NCBI GenBank assembly: GCA_022072165.1 | Contig: JAJVIF010000001.1 | Coordinates: 647,353-711,352, forward strand | Direction: 5' to 3' | DNA length: 64,000 bases | Source: a bacterium | GTDB lineage: Bacteria; JAJVIF01 | Shown here: positions 7,385 to 15,856 of the stretch, one piece after another | How the letters are laid out: every line of letters begins with the position of its first letter | Numbering within the stretch: position 1 is the stretch's first letter | Made by a program: the position numbers and the translations under genes | Notes under the pieces: model-generated | Database searches by the model: none | What the model was told of the DNA's origin: nothing | Seen by the model: only the letters and a program-made list of their open reading frames with translations

Positions 7385-9682
7385 ATGCTAGACTCCGATC
7401 GGCCTATGGGTCCGCCAAGCCTGCCAGTCAGGGGTCTGCAACACCCGGTGGAAATCCGTCGGGATGCCTATGGCGTGCCACACATCAGCGCGATGTCTGA
7501 CACCGATGCGTTTTTCTCGCTCGGCTGGGTGATGGCGACGGATCGTCTGTTCCAGATGGACCTGAATCGCCGGACCATCCTGGGACGACTCTCCGAATTG
7601 ACCACTACCGATGGGACGCTGGCTTCCGACCGGCTCTATCGGTCGCTGGGGATGCGTCAGGTCGCCGACGGCATGCTGGCGTTGCTGCCGGAGTCGACCC
7701 GAGCCCTGCTTGTTGCTTTCACTGATGGTGTGAATCGCTGGCTGGAGGCGCATCCGTCTCATCGGGAAGCGGAATACCAGGTCCTGCGCCTGGAAGAGAT
7801 CGCGCCCTGGGAGCTGACAGACTCGCTGGCGATTATTCGTCTCATTGGGTGGCAGTTGGCCGGTGACTTTGATAAAGAACTCTTCGCCTGGGACCTGGTG
7901 CGGAGCGTTGGGGCTGAACACGCCGCGCTCCTCTTTCCGGACATCCCGCCAGTCGGAGAGCGGATGAGGATGCTCCAGCAGTGGCCCCTGAGTGATGGGC
8001 AGCAACTGCACGATCTGGCGGGTGATGCGCTGGACGCACTAGGAAGAGCGGAGAACGGCACGAACATCTGGGTACTGGAGGGCTCGAAAACAGCGAATGG
8101 TAGGCCGCTGCTGGCGAATGATCCCCATCTGAATCTGGCGCAGCCGGGCATCTGGTACGAAGTCGGACTGCAATCGCCCAGCTTCAGCATCTCGGGATTC
8201 ACATTCCCCGGCATCCCATTTATCGCCATTGGACAGAACCAGCAGCTGGCCTGGGGGGCGGCGAACTGGCCTGCCGATACTCAGGACTGCTTCATCGAGC
8301 GCCTGAACCCCGCCGGGGATCAGTATCAGGACGCGACGGGGGGCTGGTCGCCGTTAGAGCTAAGCACCGAGGTTTTGCACTGTCGGGGGCGAGATGATGA
8401 AACGTTGATGGTGCGTCGGACACCCCGGGGCGTGATTGTGCGGGTGGAACCCGATGGGACAGCGCTGGCACTCCGCTGGACCGGGTTTGAGGCCTCGGAT
8501 GAACTGACTGCCTTTTTAAGGGCATCGCAAGCGACGACGCTGACCGACTGGCTGGCAGCGTTCGACGGCTACGCCTGCCCGACACAGAACTTCTACTGCA
8601 TCCACAGGAGCGAGGGGATTGCCGGGATCCATGCTGGCGCGGTACCTCGCCGCACGCGGGGGGAGTCTTCGTTTCCTCAGGAGGCTCACGATCCGGCAGC
8701 TGCCTGGGAGGGGCTCCTGCCGGCGGCGGAGTTTGGTCCGCGTCGGGGCTCGGGCGGGGCTGGCTGGCTCGCGAACGCGAACAATAAGCCGCTGGAAGCG
8801 GCCTCGGGAGCGCCGAGCGGGGTCCGGTTTACTCCCCCACTTCGGTATCGCCGGATTCAGGAGCTGCTCTCAGCTCAGGATGGCTGGACCGTCGAGGCGA
8901 CGCGCCAGATGCAGACCGACACGGTCAATCTCGCAGCGCGGGACCAGCTGGTGCTCCTGCGACAGCATCCGGCAGCTCAGGCGTGCAGGTATGAAGACCC
9001 GGTGATCGCAACCGGATGGTCGCGACTGCTCGCCTGGGATGCGGATCATTGCAGCGACCCCACCAGCGCAGCCCTCTGGCATGCCCTCACCCTGGAACTG
9101 GCGCGGTTGCTCTGCGAGCCCCTCATGGGGCTGGAGCTCTGGTCGCGCTTTCAGGATCTGCATGACCCGCAGCACCTGCTGTTGATCGCCTGGCTGGAAG
9201 GGGGACTGACGGAGTCGCTGGACCTGCCCGTACCAACCCCAGAGCTGTTGCAACAGGCCTTTTTGCAGGCCTGGCGGGACCTGGTGATTCTGGCGGGAGA
9301 CGATTCGACATCGTGGGACTGGGCCGAGATCCACGCCATGCGGTTGCGACATCCGATGGGGCTGCCGGTCGGGCGTGCTGAGGGGCTACGGATTCCGCAT
9401 CCGGGGGGACGGCACACCCTTAACGTGGGGAATTTCTGGCCAAGCCAGGGGTGGCGTTGCAGTCATGGGGTCAGCCTGCGGTACATCGCCTGGGTGAATG
9501 ACACCGGCGTGCTGCGAAGCGAGTCCCTGGTGCTCCCTGGGACTGCGGGGGATCCGGCCAGTCCCCATGCAGATGATCAGATCGGGCTGTTTCAACGAGG
9601 AGTCCTGCGGGAACGTCCTGTGACAGCTGAGGCTATTGCTCAGCTTCCACTGGAAGTGATCCTGACTCCAGATTCTGCGTGA
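7385..9682 (+). CDS. Penicillin acylase family Ntn-hydrolase with Thr at nucleophile site
   Basis: A 765-residue protein of the penicillin amidase (S45) family, which cleaves amides such as penicillins and acyl-homoserine lactones after self-processing into two chains. The N-terminal domain shows VEIRRDAYGVPHI and the chain-junction block is GTNIWVLEGSKTANG, then RPLLANDPHLNL and PGIPFIAIGQNQQLAWGAAN. The family nucleophile is Ser in G-S-N; here it is Thr (about residue 226). No signal peptide is visible, unlike most periplasmic members. The start could be ATG 7385 or, 21 bp later, ATG 7406, which has a TAGACT -10-like box 11 bases before it. It is divergent from tldD with a 42-bp gap. Confidence 0.88.
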   Translation: MLDSDRPMGPPSLPVRGLQHPVEIRRDAYGVPHISAMSDTDAFFSLGWVMATDRLFQMDLNRRTILGRLSELTTTDGTLASDRLYRSLGMRQVADGMLALLPESTRALLVAFTDGVNRWLEAHPSHREAEYQVLRLEEIAPWELTDSLAIIRLIGWQLAGDFDKELFAWDLVRSVGAEHAALLFPDIPPVGERMRMLQQWPLSDGQQLHDLAGDALDALGRAENGTNIWVLEGSKTANGRPLLANDPHLNLAQPGIWYEVGLQSPSFSISGFTFPGIPFIAIGQNQQLAWGAANWPADTQDCFIERLNPAGDQYQDATGGWSPLELSTEVLHCRGRDDETLMVRRTPRGVIVRVEPDGTALALRWTGFEASDELTAFLRASQATTLTDWLAAFDGYACPTQNFYCIHRSEGIAGIHAGAVPRRTRGESSFPQEAHDPAAAWEGLLPAAEFGPRRGSGGAGWLANANNKPLEAASGAPSGVRFTPPLRYRRIQELLSAQDGWTVEATRQMQTDTVNLAARDQLVLLRQHPAAQACRYEDPVIATGWSRLLAWDADHCSDPTSAALWHALTLELARLLCEPLMGLELWSRFQDLHDPQHLLLIAWLEGGLTESLDLPVPTPELLQQAFLQAWRDLVILAGDDSTSWDWAEIHAMRLRHPMGLPVGRAEGLRIPHPGGRHTLNVGNFWPSQGWRCSHGVSLRYIAWVNDTGVLRSESLVLPGTAGDPASPHADDQIGLFQRGVLRERPVTAEAIAQLPLEVILTPDSA

Positions 9683-9757
9683 CGGCTGCGGAATTCGGCT
9701 TCGCGGCGGCATCACTCCTCCCAGCCAGCCCGCACAGGGCTCGCAGGAGGTCCCTGG

Positions 9758-10549
9758 GTGATGTCTCTGCTGACGCCGACCGCCGTACTGCATCAATTGC
9801 TCGATGCCATCTGGCCCCCCTTTTGCCCCGGTTGCCAAGCGCTCGTACAGCATCGCTCCACATGCTGTGGATCGTGCCAGCAAGCCCTCCCTTGGCTGAC
9901 GCCCCCCTTTTGCGCGATTTGCGGGGAGTCACTGACCGGAGCGGTTGGTGTCTGTCGGCGCTGCGAGCGCGACCAGCCAGCATTCAGAGGTGGTCGATCA
10001 GCGCTGGTCTACGACGGTGTCGTGCAGCGGGTGATCCTGGCCTGGAAGTATGAGGGGGTGAGGTATTACGAGCCATTGCTGAGCGGCTGGTTCAGGGAGT
10101 TTCTGTGCCAGCTGCCATCGGAGCGCTACCGTTCGCTGGATGCGATCCTGCCGGTGCCGCTGCATCCGCGACGCCTTCACTGGCGCGGCTTTAATCAGGC
10201 GACCTGCCTTGCGCAGGTCGCGGGGGGTGTCTGGGAGTTGCCTGTCTGGCAGGGCCTGTTGATCCGGACCAAGTTCACCCCGCCGCAACAACGGGTCGGT
10301 GCCAGGAGCGGGCGGACACGGAATCTGCAGGGGGCATTTTTGGTGACTGATCCGGAGCTTGTTGTGGGACGACGGCTCCTTCTGGTCGACGATGTCGCGA
10401 CCACTGGCTCGACGCTGCATGAATGCGCTGTGAATCTGCGTCGAGCAGGGGCGAAGAGCGTGACGTTCGTAACCCTGGCGCGTCAGCAATCACCAAAAAA
10501 AGACCAGCTCCCGGCGGAACACCAGGAGCTGGTCGCGGAGTCGGTATGA
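9758..10549 (+). CDS. comF: ComF family amidophosphoribosyltransferase-like protein
   Basis: A 263-residue ComF protein. ComF-family proteins take part in uptake of single-stranded transforming DNA or related nucleotide handling in the cytoplasm. The N-terminus carries CxxC pairs (FCPGCQALV, CCGSCQQAL, FCAICGE, CRRCERD) typical of ComF zinc ribbons. The PRPP-binding loop LLLVDDVATTGSTL is near residue 213, with the preceding family blocks LPVPLHPRRLHWRGFNQ and QQRVGARSGRTRNLQGAF. GGAGG is 7 bases before GTG 9758 and 10 bases before ATG 9761; either may be used. Its last ~15 codons contain an intrinsic terminator that serves the convergent lipoprotein gene. Confidence 0.9.
   Translation: MMSLLTPTAVLHQLLDAIWPPFCPGCQALVQHRSTCCGSCQQALPWLTPPFCAICGESLTGAVGVCRRCERDQPAFRGGRSALVYDGVVQRVILAWKYEGVRYYEPLLSGWFREFLCQLPSERYRSLDAILPVPLHPRRLHWRGFNQATCLAQVAGGVWELPVWQGLLIRTKFTPPQQRVGARSGRTRNLQGAFLVTDPELVVGRRLLLVDDVATTGSTLHECAVNLRRAGAKSVTFVTLARQQSPKKDQLPAEHQELVAESV
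10495..10534 (-). terminator. Intrinsic terminator on minus strand, inside comF 3' end
   Basis: GACCAGCTCC (10502-10511) pairs perfectly with GGAGCTGGTC (10525-10534) around a 13-nt loop. On the minus strand it is followed by seven T (10501-10495). It would terminate transcription from the lipoprotein gene at 10561-13416 and is embedded in the comF coding sequence. Confidence 0.8.
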
Positions 10550-10560
10550 AGGTCTGGGAC

Positions 10561-13416
10561 TTACCAGGGGGTGCTAGCCCGGGCGAAGTAGAGGTCATCG
10601 ACCACGTCATCCTGGTAGGCAAGCGTGATGTAACCACTGTTGTCCATCAGGGCGCGTCCGAACTTGCCAGGGTCGGTCGAGGTCCCGCCGGTTTCGATGG
10701 TGTCGATGACCCACTCGGTCAGAAGATCGGGGGCCTGGCTGAGGGCTCGAGCTACTTTGAAGTTGCCATTGTTAGGAGAAACCGGGCTGTTGTCGTAGTA
10801 GACCGCCGCGAAGCGTCCGCCGACAGTCTGCATTATGACGTGCTGGCCAATGTTGACCCCCGGTCCTCCGTCGAGGGTGATCGGCGTCGTCCAGTCAGCG
10901 GACGACACGGGAGTCGTGACAGCGGCGTGGGCGAAGCGGAGTCGGGTGTTGGGAGAGCCGTCGTAGTACACCACCCCGAGGCGTCCGCCGGTTGAGGCGA
11001 TAGAGGAGTAGAGCACCGAAGTGCCAGTGTTTTCGACGTTGTGGATGGTCCACTGGGCTTTGCTGGTCGGGACCGGGACAGTAGCCTGCGCGACCCAGGG
11101 TCCGCGAATGCTAGCACCGGTGGCTGCGCCGAACACGAAGGCCGGATTGCCGTTGTGGAGGATGAGGCGGGAGCCCATGGTGTTTGATCCGGAAGCGGCT
11201 CCGACATCGGCGAGCTCCACCGCGTCGTAGCTCAGCCAGTCCGAAGGGAGCAGCGGATCGGCGACCGTGGCGTAGTTGAACCGGAGTCCAGAAGGAGTGG
11301 GAGTGGTTCGACCAGAAGCCATGATGAGGCGTCCGGTGGAGCTTTCCGCCATGTTGAGATTGATGCCAGGGTTGCCGGGGGTGTCGACTGCGTAGTTGGT
11401 GAATCCGGAGGGGATGCCGGGAGCGGCGACGTTCGCCCGGGCGAGGTTGATGTCCTGATTAGGGTTACCGGTGTAGTACGCCACAAAGAGTCGGCCGGCA
11501 TGGACCAGGAGGTCGGAATAGATCGCGCTGGTGCCCGCCAGAGGGTCGACCACGACATGGGTCCAGTCGGCGGGGCCACCGGGATTAGGGGTCGTAGCGA
11601 TGGAGACCCGGGGGAGACCGCCGGTCCCCAATTCGCCGTGCGATACGGCAAATCCGCTGCCGTAGGCCGTGATCGCGCTGAAGCGACCCACATTCCCGGT
11701 GTCGAGGATCAGGTGTTTGTTCCAGGTCGGCGAGGTCGGGGCGCTGACGGTGAATTCGAAGTTGAAGGGCGCTGAGGAACCGAACGTGTTTGTCGCGACC
11801 ACGGTACCGCTGTAGATGCCGGGGGCTTCAAGGGTTACGAGGGGACTGGTATCGGTGGAGGTGCCGGGAACCGCGCCAGTGTCAAAAGACCAGGACCAGG
11901 AGTCCACTGTCCCAGTGACAGTCGCGCTGAAGCTGACCTGCTGCCCAGTAGCCCCTACTGTCCCTCCGGGGCTGACCGCCGTGATCACAGGAGCCGGATT
12001 GGCGACCGTGATGGGGACGTACTGATAAGTCCGAACGCGCAATGCGCGGTTGGGGTCCGCAGCCAGCGTATTGGGATCCGAGCCGAAGCGATAGCTGGCG
12101 GCGGCGGGGTCACTGTCTTCGGGGTCGATGAAGCGGATCAGTCCTGGAACAGTCCCGATGGAGGCTGTACCGAGCATGTTGGTGATAACCCCGCTGTAGA
12201 CGATTTCATCGCCTGGCTCACCACTGACAAACGGATCGACGGACAGCAGCGGAAAGAGGCTGGCGCTGATGCGGGGGGCACTGAGGGTGGCGACCGGCTG
12301 GCCGCTCGCTCCCTGCTGAATGAGCGTGACATCCGTCTCGGTTACCAGCGAGCTGCTGCTGGCTTCGATGCCGCGGCTGTCCCAGTCGCGCAGCTGCACT
12401 TCAACTGTCGCATTCGCACCCGTGAGGGGTGTGATCAGCACCGGTCCGTTGACAGTGGACTGCGATGCATCCAGGGCGGCGTACGGTAGCCGATAGGCGA
12501 ACTGTGTGACATCCATGGGTGCGAGGGGGAAGTGGAGCTGTCGGTTGGTCCGGGGCGGCGCACTGGCAGGCTGGGAATACTTGATCACCAATGCCACCTG
12601 CAGATCAACACTGCCTGAGCCGAGTGCATCGCGATCAATGGTGAAGCTGTTCTGGATGGTCTGACCCGCGTGGACGAAATCAAAGCCGGTCCAACCGATG
12701 TTGTTCACCGCCAGAGCGGGTCGCTGCCAGCCACCTGGCGCGTCGTTGTAGCTCCCCTGGGGATCGCCGCTGTTGCTGACATCGAGTCGATTGTCCTTGG
12801 ACTCATCGGCGAGCAGCATGTACGGGAAGGTGTTGGCCAACAGGACTTGGGAGCGGAGCAGATCGCCGGTATGGAGGTAGCCGTCTGCGCTTTTGATGAA
12901 CTGGGTGTCGGTGACGATCGAACTGGAGCCATCATCGAAGAAGATGGCATCTGCCAACTGGCTCCCAGGAACCTCGCGGACAAAGAGCACACGTCCGGTG
13001 TACCCCAGATCGGCCCGGTTCTGAGCAGTGGGAGGCTGTTGCAGATTTGGAGCGGCAAAGGGATGAGCGTGCGTGAAGGTCACGACCAGATCGCCATCGC
13101 TGTCAGTCGTGAGCCCCCGGACGCGGAAGGAGTCGCGCTTCAGAAAGGCAGCGATGTCGAGATCGAAGTTGAGCGCCTGGAACTGGGCGGCTCGCTCGGG
13201 CGCGTGGGGCGTGACCGTGGCAGTCAGAGAAGCGGGGTTGATGGAGAGATCGAAGAGCCCTGCGACCCATTCATCACCGACGACCTGCGTTGCGAGAGGC
13301 GTCGTGGGTTGAGTCGCGGTGGCATCAGCACTCAGTGGTTGTGGCGAGCGCTGACAGGCTGCGAGGGTACAGGTCGCAGCCAGGGCGAGGAGAGGGAGGA
13401 CAGGGCGGGCGAGCAT
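10561..13416 (-). CDS. Large PKD-domain lipoprotein
   Basis: A 951-residue secreted lipoprotein. The signal peptide ends in lipobox LAAC (residues 17-20). The N-terminal half has the block HAHPFAAPNLQQPPTAQNRADL, shared in pattern with the lipoprotein at 28583. A PKD-like Ig domain near residues 475-560 shows VSFSATVTGTVDSWSWSFDTG and GTVVATNTFG. The C-terminal ~380 residues contain repeated blocks of the type GRLFVAYYTGNPNQDINLARA and GRLGVVYYDGSPNTRLRFAHA, with FAAVYYDNSPVS later, suggesting a beta-propeller. Likely surface-exposed binding protein; the ligand is unknown. The start ATG 13416 has a modest GGGAGC upstream. An intrinsic terminator lies just past its stop. Confidence 0.8.
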   Translation of the reverse strand: MLARPVLPLLALAATCTLAACQRSPQPLSADATATQPTTPLATQVVGDEWVAGLFDLSINPASLTATVTPHAPERAAQFQALNFDLDIAAFLKRDSFRVRGLTTDSDGDLVVTFTHAHPFAAPNLQQPPTAQNRADLGYTGRVLFVREVPGSQLADAIFFDDGSSSIVTDTQFIKSADGYLHTGDLLRSQVLLANTFPYMLLADESKDNRLDVSNSGDPQGSYNDAPGGWQRPALAVNNIGWTGFDFVHAGQTIQNSFTIDRDALGSGSVDLQVALVIKYSQPASAPPRTNRQLHFPLAPMDVTQFAYRLPYAALDASQSTVNGPVLITPLTGANATVEVQLRDWDSRGIEASSSSLVTETDVTLIQQGASGQPVATLSAPRISASLFPLLSVDPFVSGEPGDEIVYSGVITNMLGTASIGTVPGLIRFIDPEDSDPAAASYRFGSDPNTLAADPNRALRVRTYQYVPITVANPAPVITAVSPGGTVGATGQQVSFSATVTGTVDSWSWSFDTGAVPGTSTDTSPLVTLEAPGIYSGTVVATNTFGSSAPFNFEFTVSAPTSPTWNKHLILDTGNVGRFSAITAYGSGFAVSHGELGTGGLPRVSIATTPNPGGPADWTHVVVDPLAGTSAIYSDLLVHAGRLFVAYYTGNPNQDINLARANVAAPGIPSGFTNYAVDTPGNPGINLNMAESSTGRLIMASGRTTPTPSGLRFNYATVADPLLPSDWLSYDAVELADVGAASGSNTMGSRLILHNGNPAFVFGAATGASIRGPWVAQATVPVPTSKAQWTIHNVENTGTSVLYSSIASTGGRLGVVYYDGSPNTRLRFAHAAVTTPVSSADWTTPITLDGGPGVNIGQHVIMQTVGGRFAAVYYDNSPVSPNNGNFKVARALSQAPDLLTEWVIDTIETGGTSTDPGKFGRALMDNSGYITLAYQDDVVDDLYFARASTPW

Positions 13417-13471
13417 AAGGAGCGGCTCCCATGAGGGCGGTCCTGCGGAGCAGGGAACGCCGGGAGCTTAT

Positions 13472-13498
13472 CGCAATTGAGACTGCGTTGCAATTGCG
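13472..13498. promoter_or_regulatory. 8-bp perfect inverted repeat CGCAATTG..CAATTGCG
   Basis: Arms at 13472-13479 and 13491-13498 with an 11-bp spacer, centre to centre 19 bp. It directly abuts the stop codon of the small gene at 13500 and lies 56 bp before the PKD lipoprotein start. With no T-run it may be an operator for the lipoprotein gene or a weak terminator for the small gene. Confidence 0.4.
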
Positions 13499-13499
13499 C

Positions 13500-13787
13500 T
13501 CACTCAGCCACCCGCTGCAGCTTCTCCCGTCCCATGTCGCCATCCGCCAGCTTTGCAGCGTCAGCACCGCCAATCCGGGTGATCTCTTCGACTTTGTGGA
13601 TGCCATCGCCCACGAGGTACCGGAAACGCATCTCCGCCTGGTTTTGCGAGAAGGCGGTGACCTCCAGCTCGAAGGCTTCCTTTTGCGCTGCAGGGCCGAT
13701 GAGGGAATAGCCCCGCACTCGCCAGCGAGCCAGTTCATTGCCGAGGCCGAACTCGCGGGGGACTTCCCAGTCTGTCACTTTGGCCAT
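13500..13787 (-). CDS. Small conserved-looking protein, unknown function
   Basis: A 95-residue soluble protein starting MAKVTDWEVPREFGLGN, with AAGGAG about 10 bases before the ATG at 13787. Predicted alternating strands (WRVRGYSL, FELEVTAFS, EMRFRYLV) followed by a helical C-terminus rich in charged residues. No signal peptide, membrane segment or known motif. A TACAAT -10-like box lies further upstream near 13840. It is divergent from the GH3-like gene and upstream of the PKD lipoprotein. Function unknown. Confidence 0.65.
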   Translation of the reverse strand: MAKVTDWEVPREFGLGNELARWRVRGYSLIGPAAQKEAFELEVTAFSQNQAEMRFRYLVGDGIHKVEEITRIGGADAAKLADGDMGREKLQRVAE

Positions 13788-13927
13788 GCGCTGAAGACTC
13801 CTTCCAGCCCTGCAGGAGGGCTCTGGTGCGATGATCGGGATTGTAGCGGGATTTCGCGGCCGTGAGTGCTATCCTGCGTTTTCGCAGGGCCATGACCGGG
13901 GCCATCGCTGCTTGCAAGGAGGCTGGT

Positions 13928-15856
13928 ATGGCCGGACCGACGCCTGTAGTTCCCTGGCTGAATGCACTGGCGCTGCTGGTACTGGGACTGGATATACTGG
14001 CGCTGACGGTCATTCCTCCCGCCCTGCGGCATGACACGGTGCCACAGCAGGTCCTGAACTTCGCTGAGCATCTCCCCACGGTCCGCAGGCGAAGTGGCGA
14101 TACCGAGTTAGTGACTCAGCTGGTTCGTTCCCTGAGCCTGGAGCAGAAGGTCGGTCAGCTGCTCCTGATTGGAGGCTGGGAAGCCCCAACCAGCGAGATT
14201 CCTGAGGCGATCCAGCGCTGGCATTTGGGAAATCTGGTCCTGAATGATGAAGGCTTGCAGGGACTGCAGGACCTGGCGGAGCTGACATGGGACAGTCAGG
14301 AAGTCGCACGCTCCCAAAATGCCGGGGTCCCTCTGCTGATCGCGGCACGACAGGAAGGTGGCGGATACGACGCGCTCCGGGTGCCGGGGCTCGTGCGCCT
14401 CCCTTCGCCAGGCGACCTTGGAGAATATGCCAAGGCCGAAGAAGTCGAGCGCGCATACGGCTATTTGGCGGGCGAGCTGGCGGCACTGGGCATCAATACC
14501 GTGCTGGCCCCCAATCTGGACCTCGCGACGGAAGCACGGAATCCGCTGGCCGAGGAAGAGCGTCTGTTTGGAGCATCGAGCCGGGTCGTGACCCAAAGTG
14601 GACTGGCGGCAATCGCCGGCCTGCAAAATGGTGGAGTCCTGGCGTGTGCCCGGCAGTTCCCGGGAGTCGGGGCCGCCACCACCGATGTTTCCCGTTCACT
14701 GACCCTGATCCGGCTTTCCCTGAACGATCTGGAATCGAGTGATCTGGAGCCCTTCAGGAAAGCCATCAGCAATGAAGTCGCACTCATACAGGTGGGTCCT
14801 GCCTGCTATCCGCTGCTGCAGGGAGAGCGCCATGAGCCAGCCTTCCAGTCCCGGGCGATGGTACAGAGTCTCCTGCGCGACCGACTGCAATACACCGGCG
14901 TCGTTGTCACGGGGGATCTGGCAGATCCTGCTGCCGATCAGGATGCCGGGATGCGCCTGGACCGGGCGATTGCGGCACTGAAGGCCGGGTGCGACCTGCT
15001 GCTCTATACCGGTGGCACTGAAGGGGCCGAGGCACTGGCCGAGGGGTTGGTCGAAGCGGTGACCACCGGCACACTCCCGGTGGAGATTGTCGATACAGCA
15101 GTGAGTCGGATCCTGCGACTGAAGTCGGCCTATGAGCTCTTCGCAGCGACGCAGGACCCGCCAGTGTTTCTGGCAACCGGGGAGTTGCCGGACCGCCAGG
15201 TCCATCGCCAGGGGATCGGGCAACTCTACGAGAACATGGAGTTTCGCCAAAATCCGAATCAGGCGGCGAAGGTGGTCCGGGGAGGGAGCACGCCACTACC
15301 GATTCCCCTGCATCCTTCGGCGCGACTGCTGGTGGTCCATGTTGACCGGCAGGATTTTCCCTCGCGCTACAGGGGACTCACGGTCGGTGAACTGGTGCAG
15401 GAGCGCTTCCCGGCAGCGCTGGATTTTCCGGTGACACTGCTCCCAGGTGAGAAGGAAAAGGAACTCGAAGCGTTGGGAGCACTGGCACCGACAGCGGATG
15501 TCATTTTGCTGGCCACCTGGAAGCAGCTCGGCCCGGGGCAACGGCAGCTCTTCCAGACAGTCAGCAAGAGTGGTCGTCCAGTGGTAGTCCTGAGTCGCTT
15601 TGAGAATGAGAAAGACAATGTCGAGATGCCGGAAGGGACCATTCAGTACTACTGGGTGCTGAACAACTCCCGGAGTGTCCTGGGAGCCCTGGATCAGTGC
15701 TTCTCGGAGCTGATTCTTCCGCCACCCCTCACTAGCGAGCCCTCGCAGGGGGGGACCACTGCGTTGCCGATGCCCTCAGCGATTCCATCGCCTGGAGGGC
15801 CTGACCCGCTGGTGGAAGCCGATGCGTCCGGGGAAGGACCGCTCCATCTTGACTAG
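13928..15856 (+). CDS. Membrane-anchored GH3-like protein (degenerate NagZ type)
   Basis: A 642-residue protein. The start at 13928 is chosen for the AAGGAGG six bases upstream; longer in-frame starts exist at 13862 and 13892. A hydrophobic anchor (WLNALALLVLGLDILALTVI) at about residues 8-30 suggests an extracytoplasmic GH3 domain. The fold is recognisable: LSLEQKVGQLLLIG, ELAALGINTVLAPNLDL, SLLRDRLQYTGVVVTGDL and a GH3 C-terminal domain with ADVILLATWK. Key NagZ motifs are altered: the substrate-binding DQEGGR reads ARQEGGG, KHFPGHG reads RQFPGVG, and the nucleophile block TDDL/TDAL reads TGDL. It may be inactive or altered in specificity. It overlaps the NamZ-like gene by 35 bp. Confidence 0.8.
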   Translation: MAGPTPVVPWLNALALLVLGLDILALTVIPPALRHDTVPQQVLNFAEHLPTVRRRSGDTELVTQLVRSLSLEQKVGQLLLIGGWEAPTSEIPEAIQRWHLGNLVLNDEGLQGLQDLAELTWDSQEVARSQNAGVPLLIAARQEGGGYDALRVPGLVRLPSPGDLGEYAKAEEVERAYGYLAGELAALGINTVLAPNLDLATEARNPLAEEERLFGASSRVVTQSGLAAIAGLQNGGVLACARQFPGVGAATTDVSRSLTLIRLSLNDLESSDLEPFRKAISNEVALIQVGPACYPLLQGERHEPAFQSRAMVQSLLRDRLQYTGVVVTGDLADPAADQDAGMRLDRAIAALKAGCDLLLYTGGTEGAEALAEGLVEAVTTGTLPVEIVDTAVSRILRLKSAYELFAATQDPPVFLATGELPDRQVHRQGIGQLYENMEFRQNPNQAAKVVRGGSTPLPIPLHPSARLLVVHVDRQDFPSRYRGLTVGELVQERFPAALDFPVTLLPGEKEKELEALGALAPTADVILLATWKQLGPGQRQLFQTVSKSGRPVVVLSRFENEKDNVEMPEGTIQYYWVLNNSRSVLGALDQCFSELILPPPLTSEPSQGGTTALPMPSAIPSPGGPDPLVEADASGEGPLHLD

